The position numbers were made by a program, and so were the translations under genes. Of a stretch of DNA of 37,722 nt, positions 18,097 through 27,137 are shown in pieces; position 1 is the stretch's first letter, and each line of letters begins with the position of its first letter. Source of the DNA: Bacteroidota bacterium (GTDB lineage: Bacteria; Bacteroidota; Bacteroidia; Chitinophagales; Chitinophagaceae); NCBI GenBank assembly GCA_013286425.1, contig JABDFS010000019.1:3209-40930 (forward strand). Reading direction: 5' to 3'. A model generated the notes under the pieces. It was not told the DNA's origin and ran no database searches. It was given only the letters and a program-made list of their open reading frames with translations.

Positions 18097-19152
18097 TTGA
18101 TAGAGCATAAGCAAAAGATATTATTATTAACGCATTATTTTCATCCGCATTTGGGGGGCATTGAAACTGTTTCAAAACTGCTTGCAGAAAAATTTTCAAC
18201 CACAGGCAATGAAGTAATAGTAGTTACGTGGACGAAAAATAATGCTGAAGAAAATTTGCCGTATACAGTTGCAAGGAAACCATCTTTATCATCATTAATA
18301 AAACATTTTCTGTGGGCAGATGTAATTGTTGAAAATAATCCTTGTTTAAGATTATCATGGCCCGGATTCATTATCCGGAAACACAATATTGTAATACTGC
18401 AAACCTGGCTGAATCATAACTCAAAAAAAGCAACCATTCAGCAAAGGCTTAAACTAAAAAAGCTTGCTCTTGCTAATCAGGTTGTAGCCATAAGTGATGC
18501 AATAAGAAAAACAATATGGCCGCCGGCAATGGTAATTCATAACCCGTTCGATGAGGCTGTGTTTAATACTGCTGATACTTCTGCAGATCGCAACTGTAGT
18601 TTTGTTTTTGTCGGCAGGCTGGTTTCCGATAAAGGAACTGAAATTGCAATAAAGGCAATAGAAAAATTGATCAGTTCTTTGCCCCAACAATTTGCGCATC
18701 AAAAGCCTTTGCTTACAATTATCGGTGACGGCCCTGAACGGAAAAAACTGCATGAATTTGTATTGAAACTACACCTGGAAGAATACGTAAATTTTACAGG
18801 CGCGTTAAACAGTGTACAGGTAGCACAGGAGTTAAAACGCCATAAATACCTGCTCGTTCCATCTGTATGGGAAGAACCGTTTGGTATTGTTGTTTTGGAA
18901 GGAATTGCCTGTGGTTGCATCCCAATCGTATCTGACAGCGGCGGGTTGCCCGAAGCAACAGGAGATGCCGGGATTGTTTTTGAAAAGAATAATGCCGCTT
19001 CGCTTTTCAATACAATTTGTACAATTGAAAATGATCTATCGTTACAGCAAAAAATTAAGCAGGCTGCTATGGCACATTTACAATTACATGCAACCGGAAA
19101 AATAGCCAATGATTATTTACAACTGATCCAAAAAATTAAAACGGCCTCTTGA
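18097..19152 (+). CDS. Glycosyltransferase family 4
   Basis: A clear GT4. ILLLTHYFHPHLGGIETVSKLL (8-29) is the N-terminal glycine loop, FVFVGRLVSDKGTEIAIKA (169-187) opens the donor domain, and IIGDGPERKKL follows at 208-218. EEPFGIVVLE at 259-268 carries the EX7E pair E260/E268. The start is a TTG at 18097; the ATG at 18090 is out of frame and stops after six codons. The stop overlaps the next TTG start by four bases, a TTGA junction analogous to the ATGA couplings elsewhere in the locus. Confidence 0.92.
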   Translation: MIEHKQKILLLTHYFHPHLGGIETVSKLLAEKFSTTGNEVIVVTWTKNNAEENLPYTVARKPSLSSLIKHFLWADVIVENNPCLRLSWPGFIIRKHNIVILQTWLNHNSKKATIQQRLKLKKLALANQVVAISDAIRKTIWPPAMVIHNPFDEAVFNTADTSADRNCSFVFVGRLVSDKGTEIAIKAIEKLISSLPQQFAHQKPLLTIIGDGPERKKLHEFVLKLHLEEYVNFTGALNSVQVAQELKRHKYLLVPSVWEEPFGIVVLEGIACGCIPIVSDSGGLPEATGDAGIVFEKNNAASLFNTICTIENDLSLQQKIKQAAMAHLQLHATGKIANDYLQLIQKIKTAS

Positions 19153-20375
19153 AAATTGTTATATCTCATCCCACCGGTAATGCCAATGTAAGAGCCCTGG
19201 TTATGGGTTTGATGCAGGCAGGGATGCTTGAAAAATTTGTAACTACCATTGCTTATTTCGACGACCCGAAATGGCTCAAAGCAATCGCCAGGGATATAAA
19301 CAGGCGCAAATTTGATGAAAGCCTGAAACCATATATTCAAACACATCCTTTCAGGGAAACGGCCAGGCAGATTTTCTATAAACTTGGAATGGCTGATTTA
19401 ACCGACCTGGAATCAAACCCATTTGGTATAACTGCTGTGTATACAGAACTGGATCATTATGTTTCAAAAAAGATCACATCCTATCCCGGCATCAGTGGGT
19501 TTTATGGTTATGAAGATGGAAGCTATCATACATTCGGCGCAGCAAAAAAAGCAGGCCTGCGATGTATATACGAATTACCCATTGCTTACTGGCAAACCAT
19601 GCGTTCGCTTTTGATGGAAGAAGCAGAAAGATTGCCTGCATGGAAGCCAACGCTTAAAGGAGGCATTTCAGATTCTGCAGGTAAGCTGGAAAGAAAAACT
19701 ACCGAACTGAAATTGGCTGACCTGGTTATTGCGCCGAGCAAATTTGTTGCAGGTTCATTGCCTGCCTGGGCCAATGATAAGAAAGTGATCGTATCTGCTT
19801 TTGGCACCCCTGCAAATGCGAAGTATGTAAAAAGGTCATCACGTGTTGCTGATAAGAACAGGCCTTTGCGTATATTATTTGTGGGAAGCATGAGCCAGCG
19901 AAAAGGGCTTGCCGACCTGTTTGAAGCTATAAGGCTTTTGAATACAAAACATGTGCAGTTAATTGTATTGGGAAGCTTACAAAGCCCATTATCGTTCTAT
20001 AAGAAAATACTACCTGCATTTTCCTATGAAGCGCCAAGGGCACATAACGAAGTTTTAACGCTGATGGAAAGCTGTGATGTGCTTTGCCTGCCTTCTATTG
20101 TTGAAGGCAGGGCATTGGTATTGCAGGAAGCTATGAGCCGCGGGTTGCCGTTGATCATAACGCCCAATACCGGTGGCGAGGATCTTATCATAGAAAAACA
20201 AACCGGTTTCCTGGTGCCGATACGCTCACCGCAGTCCATCGCAGAAAAAATAAACTGGTTCCTCGAAAACCGATCCTGTATTGGTGAAATGGGAAATGCT
20301 GCGTTCAATCATGCGGCAAAATACACCTGGGAAGTGTACAGCAAAAAAATCACTGATGCTATTCAACAGGGCTAA
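19149..20375 (+). CDS. Glycosyltransferase family 4
   Basis: The N-terminus KIVISHPTGNANVRALVMGL forms the first strand and loop, with HPTGNAN in place of the usual GG loop. The donor domain begins LRILFVGSMSQRKGLADLFEAI, and VEGRALVLQEAMSRGLPLI contains EX7E. NTGGEDLI follows, as in related enzymes that contact the donor phosphate. The start is TTG, in a 4-base overlap with the previous gene. At 408 aa it is full length. The base composition here is visibly richer in G+C than in the 4-10 kb part of the locus. Confidence 0.9.
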   Translation: MKIVISHPTGNANVRALVMGLMQAGMLEKFVTTIAYFDDPKWLKAIARDINRRKFDESLKPYIQTHPFRETARQIFYKLGMADLTDLESNPFGITAVYTELDHYVSKKITSYPGISGFYGYEDGSYHTFGAAKKAGLRCIYELPIAYWQTMRSLLMEEAERLPAWKPTLKGGISDSAGKLERKTTELKLADLVIAPSKFVAGSLPAWANDKKVIVSAFGTPANAKYVKRSSRVADKNRPLRILFVGSMSQRKGLADLFEAIRLLNTKHVQLIVLGSLQSPLSFYKKILPAFSYEAPRAHNEVLTLMESCDVLCLPSIVEGRALVLQEAMSRGLPLIITPNTGGEDLIIEKQTGFLVPIRSPQSIAEKINWFLENRSCIGEMGNAAFNHAAKYTWEVYSKKITDAIQQG

Positions 20376-20393
20376 CCCTGCAACTGCATATAA

Positions 20394-21671
20394 ATGAAGT
20401 ACAGGTCGAAAACAGAACGTCAATTAAAGTGGGGTGTATGGGCATACATCCTGCTGGTGGTATTTGAAGGCGCTCTACGTAAATGGTTGTTGCCCGGGCT
20501 GTCCGATGCTTTACTGGTGATACGTGATCCTATTGCCATTATGGTATTGTTGTTTGCCAGGGCTAAAGGATACCTGTCATTCAACCCTTATACTTTCTGG
20601 ATGATCCTTATTGGTGGTATCGGCATCATTACGGCCGTTACATTGGGTCATGGCAATTTTTTGGTGGCCTTATATGGTGCCAGGATTTTTATCATTCACT
20701 TTCCGTTTATGTTCGCCATGGCCAAGATATTCACCATTGAAGATGTGATTGATGTGGGCAAGGCGCTGTTATGGATATCCCTGCCCATGACTTTGCTGAT
20801 TATCGTACAATTCTATAGCCCGCAATCTGCTTTTGTTAACCGCGGTGTGGGCGGTGATGTTGCCGGAGCAGGATTCAGCGGTGCGCTGGGCTATTTTCGG
20901 CCGCCCGGCACTTTTTCTTTTACCAATGGCACATCAATGTTTTATGGTTTGGTTGCTGCTTATGTTTTTTATTTCTGGTTCAATACTTTTTTGATAAAGA
21001 GATTTCTATTGATCGCCTCAACAGTGTGCATAATGTTAGCAATTCCCTTTTCCATAAGCAGGACGCTCACTTTCGAGGTGGCACTTTCATTGGCTTTTAT
21101 GGTGGTGGCTTTATGGCATAAGCCCAAATATTTATGGAAAGTTTTGTTTGCTGGAGTTATAGTTGGCATTGCATTTTATTTCCTGAGCAATCAAAGCTTT
21201 TTTTCAACGGGCACGGATGTTTTAGGGGCGCGATTTGACGAAGCAAGCAACAGTGAGGGCGATGTAAATGATGTTTTGATGAACAGGATCCTGGCAGGTA
21301 TGGTTTACGCCGTTCAAAACGCACCCAATCTTCCTTTTTTTGGATATGGACTTGGGATGGGAACGAATGCAGGCGCAGTGCTGCTTACAGGAAATGCCAC
21401 ATTTTTAATATCAGAAGAAGAATGGGGAAGAGTGATAGGCGAAATGGGGTTATTGATGGGCTTTATTGTTATCCTTATCCGTGTAGTATTTAGTTTTTCT
21501 ACTTTGAAAAAAAGTATACAATACCTGCGCAGCAATAATCCTTTACCCTGGATGCTGATAAGTTTTGGATTTATGCAGATTTTACAGGGGCAATGGGGGC
21601 AACCAACCAACCTCGGCTTTTCTGTCATTGCAGGAGGGCTGGTACTTGCAGCTATGAACAGGACTTATTAA
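20394..21671 (+). CDS. Wzy-like O-antigen/exopolysaccharide polymerase, exosortase-associated type
   Basis: An integral inner-membrane protein of about 10-12 predicted helices, for example WAYILLVVFEGAL, FWMILIGGIGIITAV, LLWISLPMTLLIIVQF, WKVLFAGVIVGIAFYFL and GLLMGFIVILIRVVF. The periplasmic segment with FRPPGTFSFTNGT and the later FFGYGLGMGTNAG loop are typical of Wzy/WaaL-type polymerases and ligases. Such a protein joins lipid-linked repeat units in the periplasm. From memory, a Wzy-like family in Bacteroidota is named for its link to exosortase Y, and this protein near an exosortase fits that; I could not verify the model. It sits 18 bases after a GT4 and 27 before the next. Confidence 0.85.
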   Translation: MKYRSKTERQLKWGVWAYILLVVFEGALRKWLLPGLSDALLVIRDPIAIMVLLFARAKGYLSFNPYTFWMILIGGIGIITAVTLGHGNFLVALYGARIFIIHFPFMFAMAKIFTIEDVIDVGKALLWISLPMTLLIIVQFYSPQSAFVNRGVGGDVAGAGFSGALGYFRPPGTFSFTNGTSMFYGLVAAYVFYFWFNTFLIKRFLLIASTVCIMLAIPFSISRTLTFEVALSLAFMVVALWHKPKYLWKVLFAGVIVGIAFYFLSNQSFFSTGTDVLGARFDEASNSEGDVNDVLMNRILAGMVYAVQNAPNLPFFGYGLGMGTNAGAVLLTGNATFLISEEEWGRVIGEMGLLMGFIVILIRVVFSFSTLKKSIQYLRSNNPLPWMLISFGFMQILQGQWGQPTNLGFSVIAGGLVLAAMNRTY

Positions 21672-21698
21672 AGTGGTTGCCTTATTTCTATTTAACTA

Positions 21699-22718
21699 AT
21701 GCAATCCCCGGGTAAAATAAAAGTAATACACTTTCAGCGCAAGCCAAGGCCTGGATTCAATTTCAGCATAGAAAGCATTTTTAAAGACCTGCGCTGCAGG
21801 CTGAAAGACAAAGTGGATTTTTCCGTTAAGCTATGCAGCTATTACAACGATGGCTACCTTTCGAAGATCGCAAACATAAACGAAGCGGCTTTCCGCCAGA
21901 AGAAAAAAGCTATTGCACATATTACGGGCGAAGTATATTTTTTAGCAATATTGATGCGGCACAAAAATGTTTTACTCACCATTCACGACTGCAGATTTAT
22001 GGAACGCAAAACAGGCATTGCAAAAAAAATGATCGGCTGGATTTATCTTAAAGCACCGGTAAAAAAGGCCAGGCATATCACTGTTGTTTCGGAAGCAACA
22101 AAAGCAGCAGTTATCCAATATACAGGTTGTGATGAAAGCAAAATAACTGTGGTACCGGTTAGTGTTAATGAGATCTTTAAACCCCTGCCAAAAACTTTTA
22201 ATAAAGAATGCCCTGTTATATTACAGGTAGGCACGGCATCCAACAAAAACTTCAGCCGTTTAATTGAAGCTGTACAAAATATTCACTGCCGGCTTGTTAT
22301 TACAGGCGATGTTGAACCAGCGGATATAAAAAGACTGGAGACATATAAAATTCAGTATTCCGTTAGAACAAACCTTACTGTTGAGGCATTATACCATGAG
22401 TATGTTCAATGTGATGTGGTTGCTTTTGCATCCACTTATGAAGGTTTTGGAATGCCGATAGTAGAAGCGAACCAGGTTGAACGCCCTGTGCTCACTTCGA
22501 ATATTTCTTCCATGCCTGAAATAGCGGGCAATGCAGCTTGTCTTATTGACCCTTTTAATGTTGATGACATTCGAAAAGGTTTATTGAAGATCATACAGGA
22601 TGATGCATACAGGGAGCAGCTTATTGTAAACGGCAGGCAAAACTGCCTGAGGTTTCAACCGGCGAAGATTGCGGATGCTTACTATACTATTTATAAAAAA
22701 ATGGCTGAAGATCTATGA
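21699..22718 (+). CDS. Glycosyltransferase family 4
   Basis: The protein has the compact GT4 layout: KIKVIHFQRKPRPGFNFSIESIF at the N-terminus, TIHDCRF and VVSEATKAAVIQY in the interdomain region, and VILQVGTASNKNFSRLIEA starting the donor domain. STYEGFGMPIVEANQ carries the EX7E pair. NISSMPEIAGNAACLIDPFN is the usual donor-pocket closing segment of mannosyl-/glucosyltransferase-like GT4 enzymes. At 339 aa it is on the short side. It overlaps the next gene by ATGA. Sugar specificity cannot be read. Confidence 0.92.
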   Translation: MQSPGKIKVIHFQRKPRPGFNFSIESIFKDLRCRLKDKVDFSVKLCSYYNDGYLSKIANINEAAFRQKKKAIAHITGEVYFLAILMRHKNVLLTIHDCRFMERKTGIAKKMIGWIYLKAPVKKARHITVVSEATKAAVIQYTGCDESKITVVPVSVNEIFKPLPKTFNKECPVILQVGTASNKNFSRLIEAVQNIHCRLVITGDVEPADIKRLETYKIQYSVRTNLTVEALYHEYVQCDVVAFASTYEGFGMPIVEANQVERPVLTSNISSMPEIAGNAACLIDPFNVDDIRKGLLKIIQDDAYREQLIVNGRQNCLRFQPAKIADAYYTIYKKMAEDL

Positions 22719-23500
22719 GTGGTGTTATTCCGTCTAAAATATTAACTGCACTTATACTTACTTGGAATGAAGAAGAGAATATTGCAAGAACCTTATCGCA
22801 TCTTGGATGGCTGGAAAAAGTTATTATCATTGACAGCGGGAGCACAGATAAAACCATTGAATTAATACAACCATTTCCAAACACAGTAATTTATACACGC
22901 AAATTTGATACACATGCACAGCAATGGAATTATGGTTTAAGTATGTGCGAAAGTGAATGGGTACTAAGTTTGGATGCAGATTATATTCTAACCGATGCAT
23001 TTATTGAAGAAACAAAAAAGAACCTTCAATCGAATAACATAAGCGCTTTTAATGCACGGTTCGAATTTTTGGTTTTCGGAAAAGCCTTAACCGGTAATAA
23101 CACTACACCGAGGCCGGTATTGTTCAAAAAAGCAGGTTGTATTTATTATGATGACGGCCACACGCAGCGGCTCAGAATAAACGGCAACGAAGAGAATTAC
23201 ACTGCTAAAATTCTGCATGATGACCGCAAGCCTTTAAGCCGGTGGCTGGGTAACCAGGCTGCTTATTCTCAAAAAGAGGCCGATATGTTGCTGGAAACAA
23301 CATCAAAACTTTCATTTACTTCAAGGCTAAGGAAAACAAAAGTGCTGGCGCCCGCATTTATTTTTTTTTATTGTTTTTTTATAAAGGGAATGATATTTAA
23401 CGGCTGGCGTGGCTGGCATTATACCATGCAACGCACCATAGCAGAAATACTCGTTTCCATGCGATTGGCAGAAGATAAAATAAAGAATGACCGGAAATAA
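22715..23500 (+). CDS. Glycosyltransferase family 2, WaaE/KdtX-like
   Basis: TALILTWNEEENIARTLSHLGW at 11-32 with TWNEEENI, IDSGSTDKT at 39-47, and LDADY at 86-90 form the signature of the WaaE/KdtX-like GT2 group. That group often adds a glucose or similar sugar early in core or repeat-unit synthesis. The later HDDRKPLSRWLGNQAAYSQKEA segment is also typical. The C-terminus has a hydrophobic APAFIFFYCFFIKGM stretch, which would hold it to the membrane. It is translationally coupled on both sides: ATGA with the GT4 before and a 14-base overlap with the GT4 after. Confidence 0.9.
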   Translation: MSGVIPSKILTALILTWNEEENIARTLSHLGWLEKVIIIDSGSTDKTIELIQPFPNTVIYTRKFDTHAQQWNYGLSMCESEWVLSLDADYILTDAFIEETKKNLQSNNISAFNARFEFLVFGKALTGNNTTPRPVLFKKAGCIYYDDGHTQRLRINGNEENYTAKILHDDRKPLSRWLGNQAAYSQKEADMLLETTSKLSFTSRLRKTKVLAPAFIFFYCFFIKGMIFNGWRGWHYTMQRTIAEILVSMRLAEDKIKNDRK

Positions 23501-24641
23501 ACAGTCGCTAAAGATCCTGCATATTGTACCATCTTATAAGCCGGCTTACGGATATGGAGGAACCATTGAATCTGTTGCGCGTTTATGCGAAGGAATTGTG
23601 AATGCAGGCGCGCATGTAAAAGTATTTACAACAACGGCCAATGGTACTTCAGAACTTGATGTAATTCCCGGTAAAGAATATACTGTTGATGGCGTACAGG
23701 TAATTTATTTCAAGCGAATATTTAAAGACCCTTACTATATATCGCCGGCTTTATGGAGAAAGCTGTACCGTGAGTGTAAAAGTTATGATGTGGTGCACAT
23801 ACATTCATGGTGGAACATGATCGTAATTGTTGCTGCCTTTATATGCAGTATAAAGAAAGTAAAAATGATTCTTTCGCCTCACGGAATGATGAGCAATTAT
23901 ATTTTGCAAAACTCAAAAGACGTTCTGAAAAAAATAATCAATACTGCGGGTGGAAAAAGCGTATTAAAACTAACATGCTTTCATGCCACATCAAATGATG
24001 AGTATGCAGGCTGTAAAAATTTCATACAGGATTGGAAAGGGTTTGTTGTTCCGAATATTGTCTGGCTGCCGTTGTTGGAGATATTCAAAACTCCTAATTC
24101 TGTTTTCACTATCGTATTCTTATCACGCATCCATCCTAAAAAAGGTATTGAATTGCTAATGGAAGCAATAAGCAAATTTGCTGAAAAGCCTTTGCTTAAA
24201 ATTGCAGGTTCGGGAGATGAAAATTATATTGAAAAATTAAAACAATACGCAAAAGAACTGGGTATAAATGAAACAACAGAGTGGCTGGGGTGGCAGGATC
24301 GTGAACAAAAATTTGATGTTCTAATGCATGCCGACCTGTTGGCACTTACTTCTTACAATGAGAACTTTGGTAACGTTGTAGTTGAATCCCTGTATGCAAC
24401 TACTCCTGTATTGATTTCAGGAGAAGTGGGATTACACTCTTTTGTGGAAGAACATGATTTAGGCTGGGTCTGCAGCACTGATGTAAATGATATTTTTCTA
24501 AAACTAAAAGAAGCAATAAATGATAAAGTGAAGCGCCTGCATGTTGCTGCAACAGCTCCATCGCTTATAAAAAATGCCTTTTCAGAAGAAAGCCTGGTGC
24601 CTCAATACCTGCGCCAATACACTGCTGTTAAGAATGCTTAA
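23487..24641 (+). CDS. Glycosyltransferase family 4, exosortase-associated type
   Basis: LKILHIVPSYKPAYGYGGTIESVARL at the N-terminus shows the YGGTIE glycine loop. ILSPHGMM lies in the middle, FLSRIHPKKGIELLMEAI opens the donor domain, and NENFGNVVVESLYA holds EX7E. In memory this resembles a GT4 family named for co-occurrence with exosortase Y in Bacteroidota, and its stop codon overlaps that of the convergent exosortase gene by four bases. I did not verify the subfamily. It overlaps the preceding GT2 by 14 bases. It would act in the cytosol on the lipid-linked glycan. Confidence 0.9.
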   Translation: MTGNKQSLKILHIVPSYKPAYGYGGTIESVARLCEGIVNAGAHVKVFTTTANGTSELDVIPGKEYTVDGVQVIYFKRIFKDPYYISPALWRKLYRECKSYDVVHIHSWWNMIVIVAAFICSIKKVKMILSPHGMMSNYILQNSKDVLKKIINTAGGKSVLKLTCFHATSNDEYAGCKNFIQDWKGFVVPNIVWLPLLEIFKTPNSVFTIVFLSRIHPKKGIELLMEAISKFAEKPLLKIAGSGDENYIEKLKQYAKELGINETTEWLGWQDREQKFDVLMHADLLALTSYNENFGNVVVESLYATTPVLISGEVGLHSFVEEHDLGWVCSTDVNDIFLKLKEAINDKVKRLHVAATAPSLIKNAFSEESLVPQYLRQYTAVKNA

Positions 24642-25198
24642 GTATGCAGCGCCTCTGTATTTTTTTTATAATTGAAATTCTTTATAAACACAAACATTAA
24701 TAAAAGAATAATGGCATATGCAAGTATATTGAAACTTGTATGCGCATTAAAATGCTCCAGGTAAAACCATTTGTGATAATTGCTGAGCGTTATTACTGCA
24801 ATGCGGAGCACATTCACCAGGAATATTATACATACGCCCGCTATTATCCATTTTATTTTATAAGCCGCCTTGTACCGGTGAGCGGCAACAAAGCCTATCC
24901 ATAAGCTGATGGGGGCAACTCCAAGGCAAGGCCAGGCAATCGTTACTCCGGTTGCTCCGTTTATAGAAATATTGACTGCATTGGCCTGGTGTACGGAATA
25001 CCCCAGTAATTCTAAAAATAAAACTGAACTTTTTGCAACCGCAACAGTAAGCCAATAAGGAAAGTTAAAATACCTGGCAAGGAAAGGAATATATAACCTG
25101 CCCCCAATGCTAATAATGCCCACATAAATATAGAAGCCTTCTATAAGGACAATAAAAAAAGCCAAAAACCGTAATATGTTAAAATCGGATTTTTTCAC
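24638..25198 (-). CDS. Exosortase/archaeosortase family protein (Bacteroidota type, XrtY-like)
   Basis: A polytopic inner-membrane protein of 186 aa with the three catalytic residues of the family in order: Cys91 in AWPCLGVAP, Arg132 in VNVLRIAVI and His153 in NAHTSFN, each beside a predicted helix. Exosortases are transpeptidase-like enzymes that cut a C-terminal sorting signal from surface proteins and join them to a membrane or glycan anchor. It is the only - strand gene in the first 27 kb, and it ends tail to tail with the GT4 gene, sharing the palindromic TTAA. It is shorter than EpsH-type proteins, as Bacteroidota forms are. No substrate with a PEP-CTERM-like tail is in the window. The exact subtype is inferred from neighbours. 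Confidence 0.85.
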   Translation of the reverse strand: MKKSDFNILRFLAFFIVLIEGFYIYVGIISIGGRLYIPFLARYFNFPYWLTVAVAKSSVLFLELLGYSVHQANAVNISINGATGVTIAWPCLGVAPISLWIGFVAAHRYKAAYKIKWIIAGVCIIFLVNVLRIAVITLSNYHKWFYLEHFNAHTSFNILAYAIILLLMFVFIKNFNYKKNTEALHT

Positions 25199-25314
25199 AG
25201 CGCAAATATTATTATTTCCTTGAAATGAAATTACTTTGACTGTTTTTTTATAGAATTGTTAAACGTGCCGTTTGAAGACTTCCAATCCTAAGCATTTTGC
25301 ATCAAAATTGCTGC
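25199..25314. promoter_or_regulatory. Divergent intergenic region between exosortase and wcaF-like gene
   Basis: This 116-base gap separates two divergent genes, so it should contain promoters for both. On the + strand TTACTTTG at about 25231-25238 is one base from the Bacteroidota -7 consensus TAnnTTTG, but I see no well-placed TTG element upstream, so I do not call a precise promoter. Confidence 0.35.
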
Positions 25315-25857
25315 ATGCAGAACTTGAGAGAATTTAAAATACCTGTAAATTTCAGGGGGAAATCTGCCTGGAAGGTACAGGCCTGGTGGATTATTCAGGC
25401 GGTTTTTATTAATTTATCTCCGCAATTTATGTATAGTTGGAGGCGTTTTATATTGCGCTGTTTTGGCGCAAATATAGGTAAAGGTGTTTTACTGAGGCCA
25501 CGGGTGCATGTTCAATACCCATGGAAGCTGAGTGTTGGCGATTATAGCTGGATTGGGGATGGAGTAGTGATATACAACCTTGGTAATATCAAAATTGGCG
25601 CTAATACCGTTATTTCTCAAAAGACTTATATATGTGCAGGCACACATGATTATAAGTCACCTGATTTTCCAATTCAGGCTAAGCCTGTAACAATTGAAGA
25701 TGAGTGCTGGCTTGCTACAGATGTGTATGTTGGGCCGGGTGTAACTATAGGTAAAGGAACTGTTGTTGGAGCAAGATCATCAGTGTTTAACTCCCTGCCT
25801 GCAGGCAAAATATGCTTTGGATCACCCGCAAAAATCGTAAGAAACAGAATCATTTAG
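25315..25857 (+). CDS. wcaF: WcaF-like exopolysaccharide acetyltransferase
   Basis: An acetyl-CoA-dependent O-acetyltransferase of the left-handed beta-helix (hexapeptide) family, which decorates a sugar of the exported glycan. From residue 50 on, hexapeptide turns are clear (GANIGKGVLL, LSVGDYSWIGDGVVI, IKIGANTVI, VTIGKGTVVG). The catalytic His is H111 in CAGTHDY, and FGSPAKIV near the end is the family's closing motif. I chose the ATG at 25315 (180 aa), not the upstream TTG at 25297, because MQNLREFKIP is a normal start of the family. It is followed after 3 bases by a WcaI-like gene, the usual Bacteroidota pair. Confidence 0.9.
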   Translation: MQNLREFKIPVNFRGKSAWKVQAWWIIQAVFINLSPQFMYSWRRFILRCFGANIGKGVLLRPRVHVQYPWKLSVGDYSWIGDGVVIYNLGNIKIGANTVISQKTYICAGTHDYKSPDFPIQAKPVTIEDECWLATDVYVGPGVTIGKGTVVGARSSVFNSLPAGKICFGSPAKIVRNRII

Positions 25858-25860
25858 CGT

Positions 25861-27120
25861 ATGCACTCAGAAAAAAACATTTTACTCATTGCCGGTAATT
25901 ATTACCCGGAACCCACCGGCATTGGAAGGTATAACAAGGAAATGACTGATTGGCTTGTGGATAATGGCTATAACTGTACTGTTATCACTACATACCCGTA
26001 TTATCCACATTGGAAAATTCAGCCGCCCTATAGTAAAAAGAACTGGTGGTATCAAAAAGAAACCATTCAAACAAAAAATGGCAATGCCATAACTGTATAC
26101 CGCTGCCCGCATTTTATTCCTAAAAATATTACCGCAAAAACACGTATAATATCAGATATCAGTTTTGTTATTTCCCTATCATTTATATTACTGCTTTTCC
26201 TTTTTAAGAAAAAGTTCGGTTATATAATGAATGTTACTCCGCCTTTAGCGCCTGGTATTCTTGCTGTTTTGTACAAGCGATTGAAGAAAGCAAAATTTGT
26301 GTATCATATCCAGGACCTGCAGGCTGATGCAGCCCGGGAATTGCACCTTATCCGTTCCAAAAGATTACTCGGCTATATATTAAAGCTTGAAAATAGAATT
26401 ATCTGGCAGGCTGATGTAGTGAGTACTATATCGCAAGGGATGGCTGACAAACTGCAGGAGAAAACGAAACGACAGGTAATTATTTTTCCCAACTGGACTG
26501 ATACAAGATCGTTCTATCCAATGAACGCTAAAAATATACTGAAAGAACTCTACGGCTTTAAGGCTACAGATAAAGTGATATTGTATTCCGGCGCAATTGG
26601 AGAAAAGCAAGGCCTTGAATTAATGTTGCAGATAGCGAGGCATTTTGAAGGAATGCAAAACTATAAATTTGTTATTGCGGGTACCGGCCCTTATAAAGAA
26701 AAGCTGGAAGAAACTGCAAATGCACTTCATCTGAAAAATATATGCTTTCTGCCGCTTCAGCCTGAAGAAAACCTGAACCAATTTCTAAACATGGCTGACC
26801 TGCATTTAATAATGCAGAAAGCAGGTATAACCGATCTTATGATGCCTTCCAAACTTACCAATATATTGGCTGTTGGTGGTTTAGCACTTGTAACGGCAAA
26901 CGGAACTTCTTCTCTATACAATATGGTTAAAAACCATGGAATCGCACTTTCTGCAAAGCCGGAAAATGAGCAAAATATTCTTGATAAAATTGAGGCCGGG
27001 CTTAATACATCTCATGAAAATATAAGGAAGAATGCAAGATCATTTGCTGAGCAAAATCTTTCCGCAGATATGATTCTATCAGAATATGCTAAGCTTGCAT
27101 TCAACAGTGAAAACCATTAA
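25861..27120 (+). CDS. wcaI: WcaI-like glycosyltransferase family 4
   Basis: ILLIAGNYYPEPTGIGRYNKEM at 6-27 is the diagnostic N-terminus of WcaI-type colanic-acid-like fucosyl/glycosyltransferases, and the TTYPYYPHWKIQPPY stretch that follows is also typical. A hydrophobic segment (ISFVISLSFILLLFLF) near residue 105 suggests the N-domain lies on the membrane. The donor domain has ILYSGAIGEKQGLELML and a C-terminal MMPSKLTNILAVGGLALVT, which stands in for the classic EX7E region in this subfamily. At 419 aa it is full length. It ends the + strand locus, 17 bases from a convergent gene. Confidence 0.9.
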   Translation: MHSEKNILLIAGNYYPEPTGIGRYNKEMTDWLVDNGYNCTVITTYPYYPHWKIQPPYSKKNWWYQKETIQTKNGNAITVYRCPHFIPKNITAKTRIISDISFVISLSFILLLFLFKKKFGYIMNVTPPLAPGILAVLYKRLKKAKFVYHIQDLQADAARELHLIRSKRLLGYILKLENRIIWQADVVSTISQGMADKLQEKTKRQVIIFPNWTDTRSFYPMNAKNILKELYGFKATDKVILYSGAIGEKQGLELMLQIARHFEGMQNYKFVIAGTGPYKEKLEETANALHLKNICFLPLQPEENLNQFLNMADLHLIMQKAGITDLMMPSKLTNILAVGGLALVTANGTSSLYNMVKNHGIALSAKPENEQNILDKIEAGLNTSHENIRKNARSFAEQNLSADMILSEYAKLAFNSENH

Positions 27121-27137
27121 ATAGCTCACTTTCTGAT

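Noticed and set aside
18699-19109. A 136-codon - strand ORF within a GT4 gene
   Set aside because: It is a shadow of the well-supported glycosyltransferase on the + strand, Cys/Ser-rich and without domain features.
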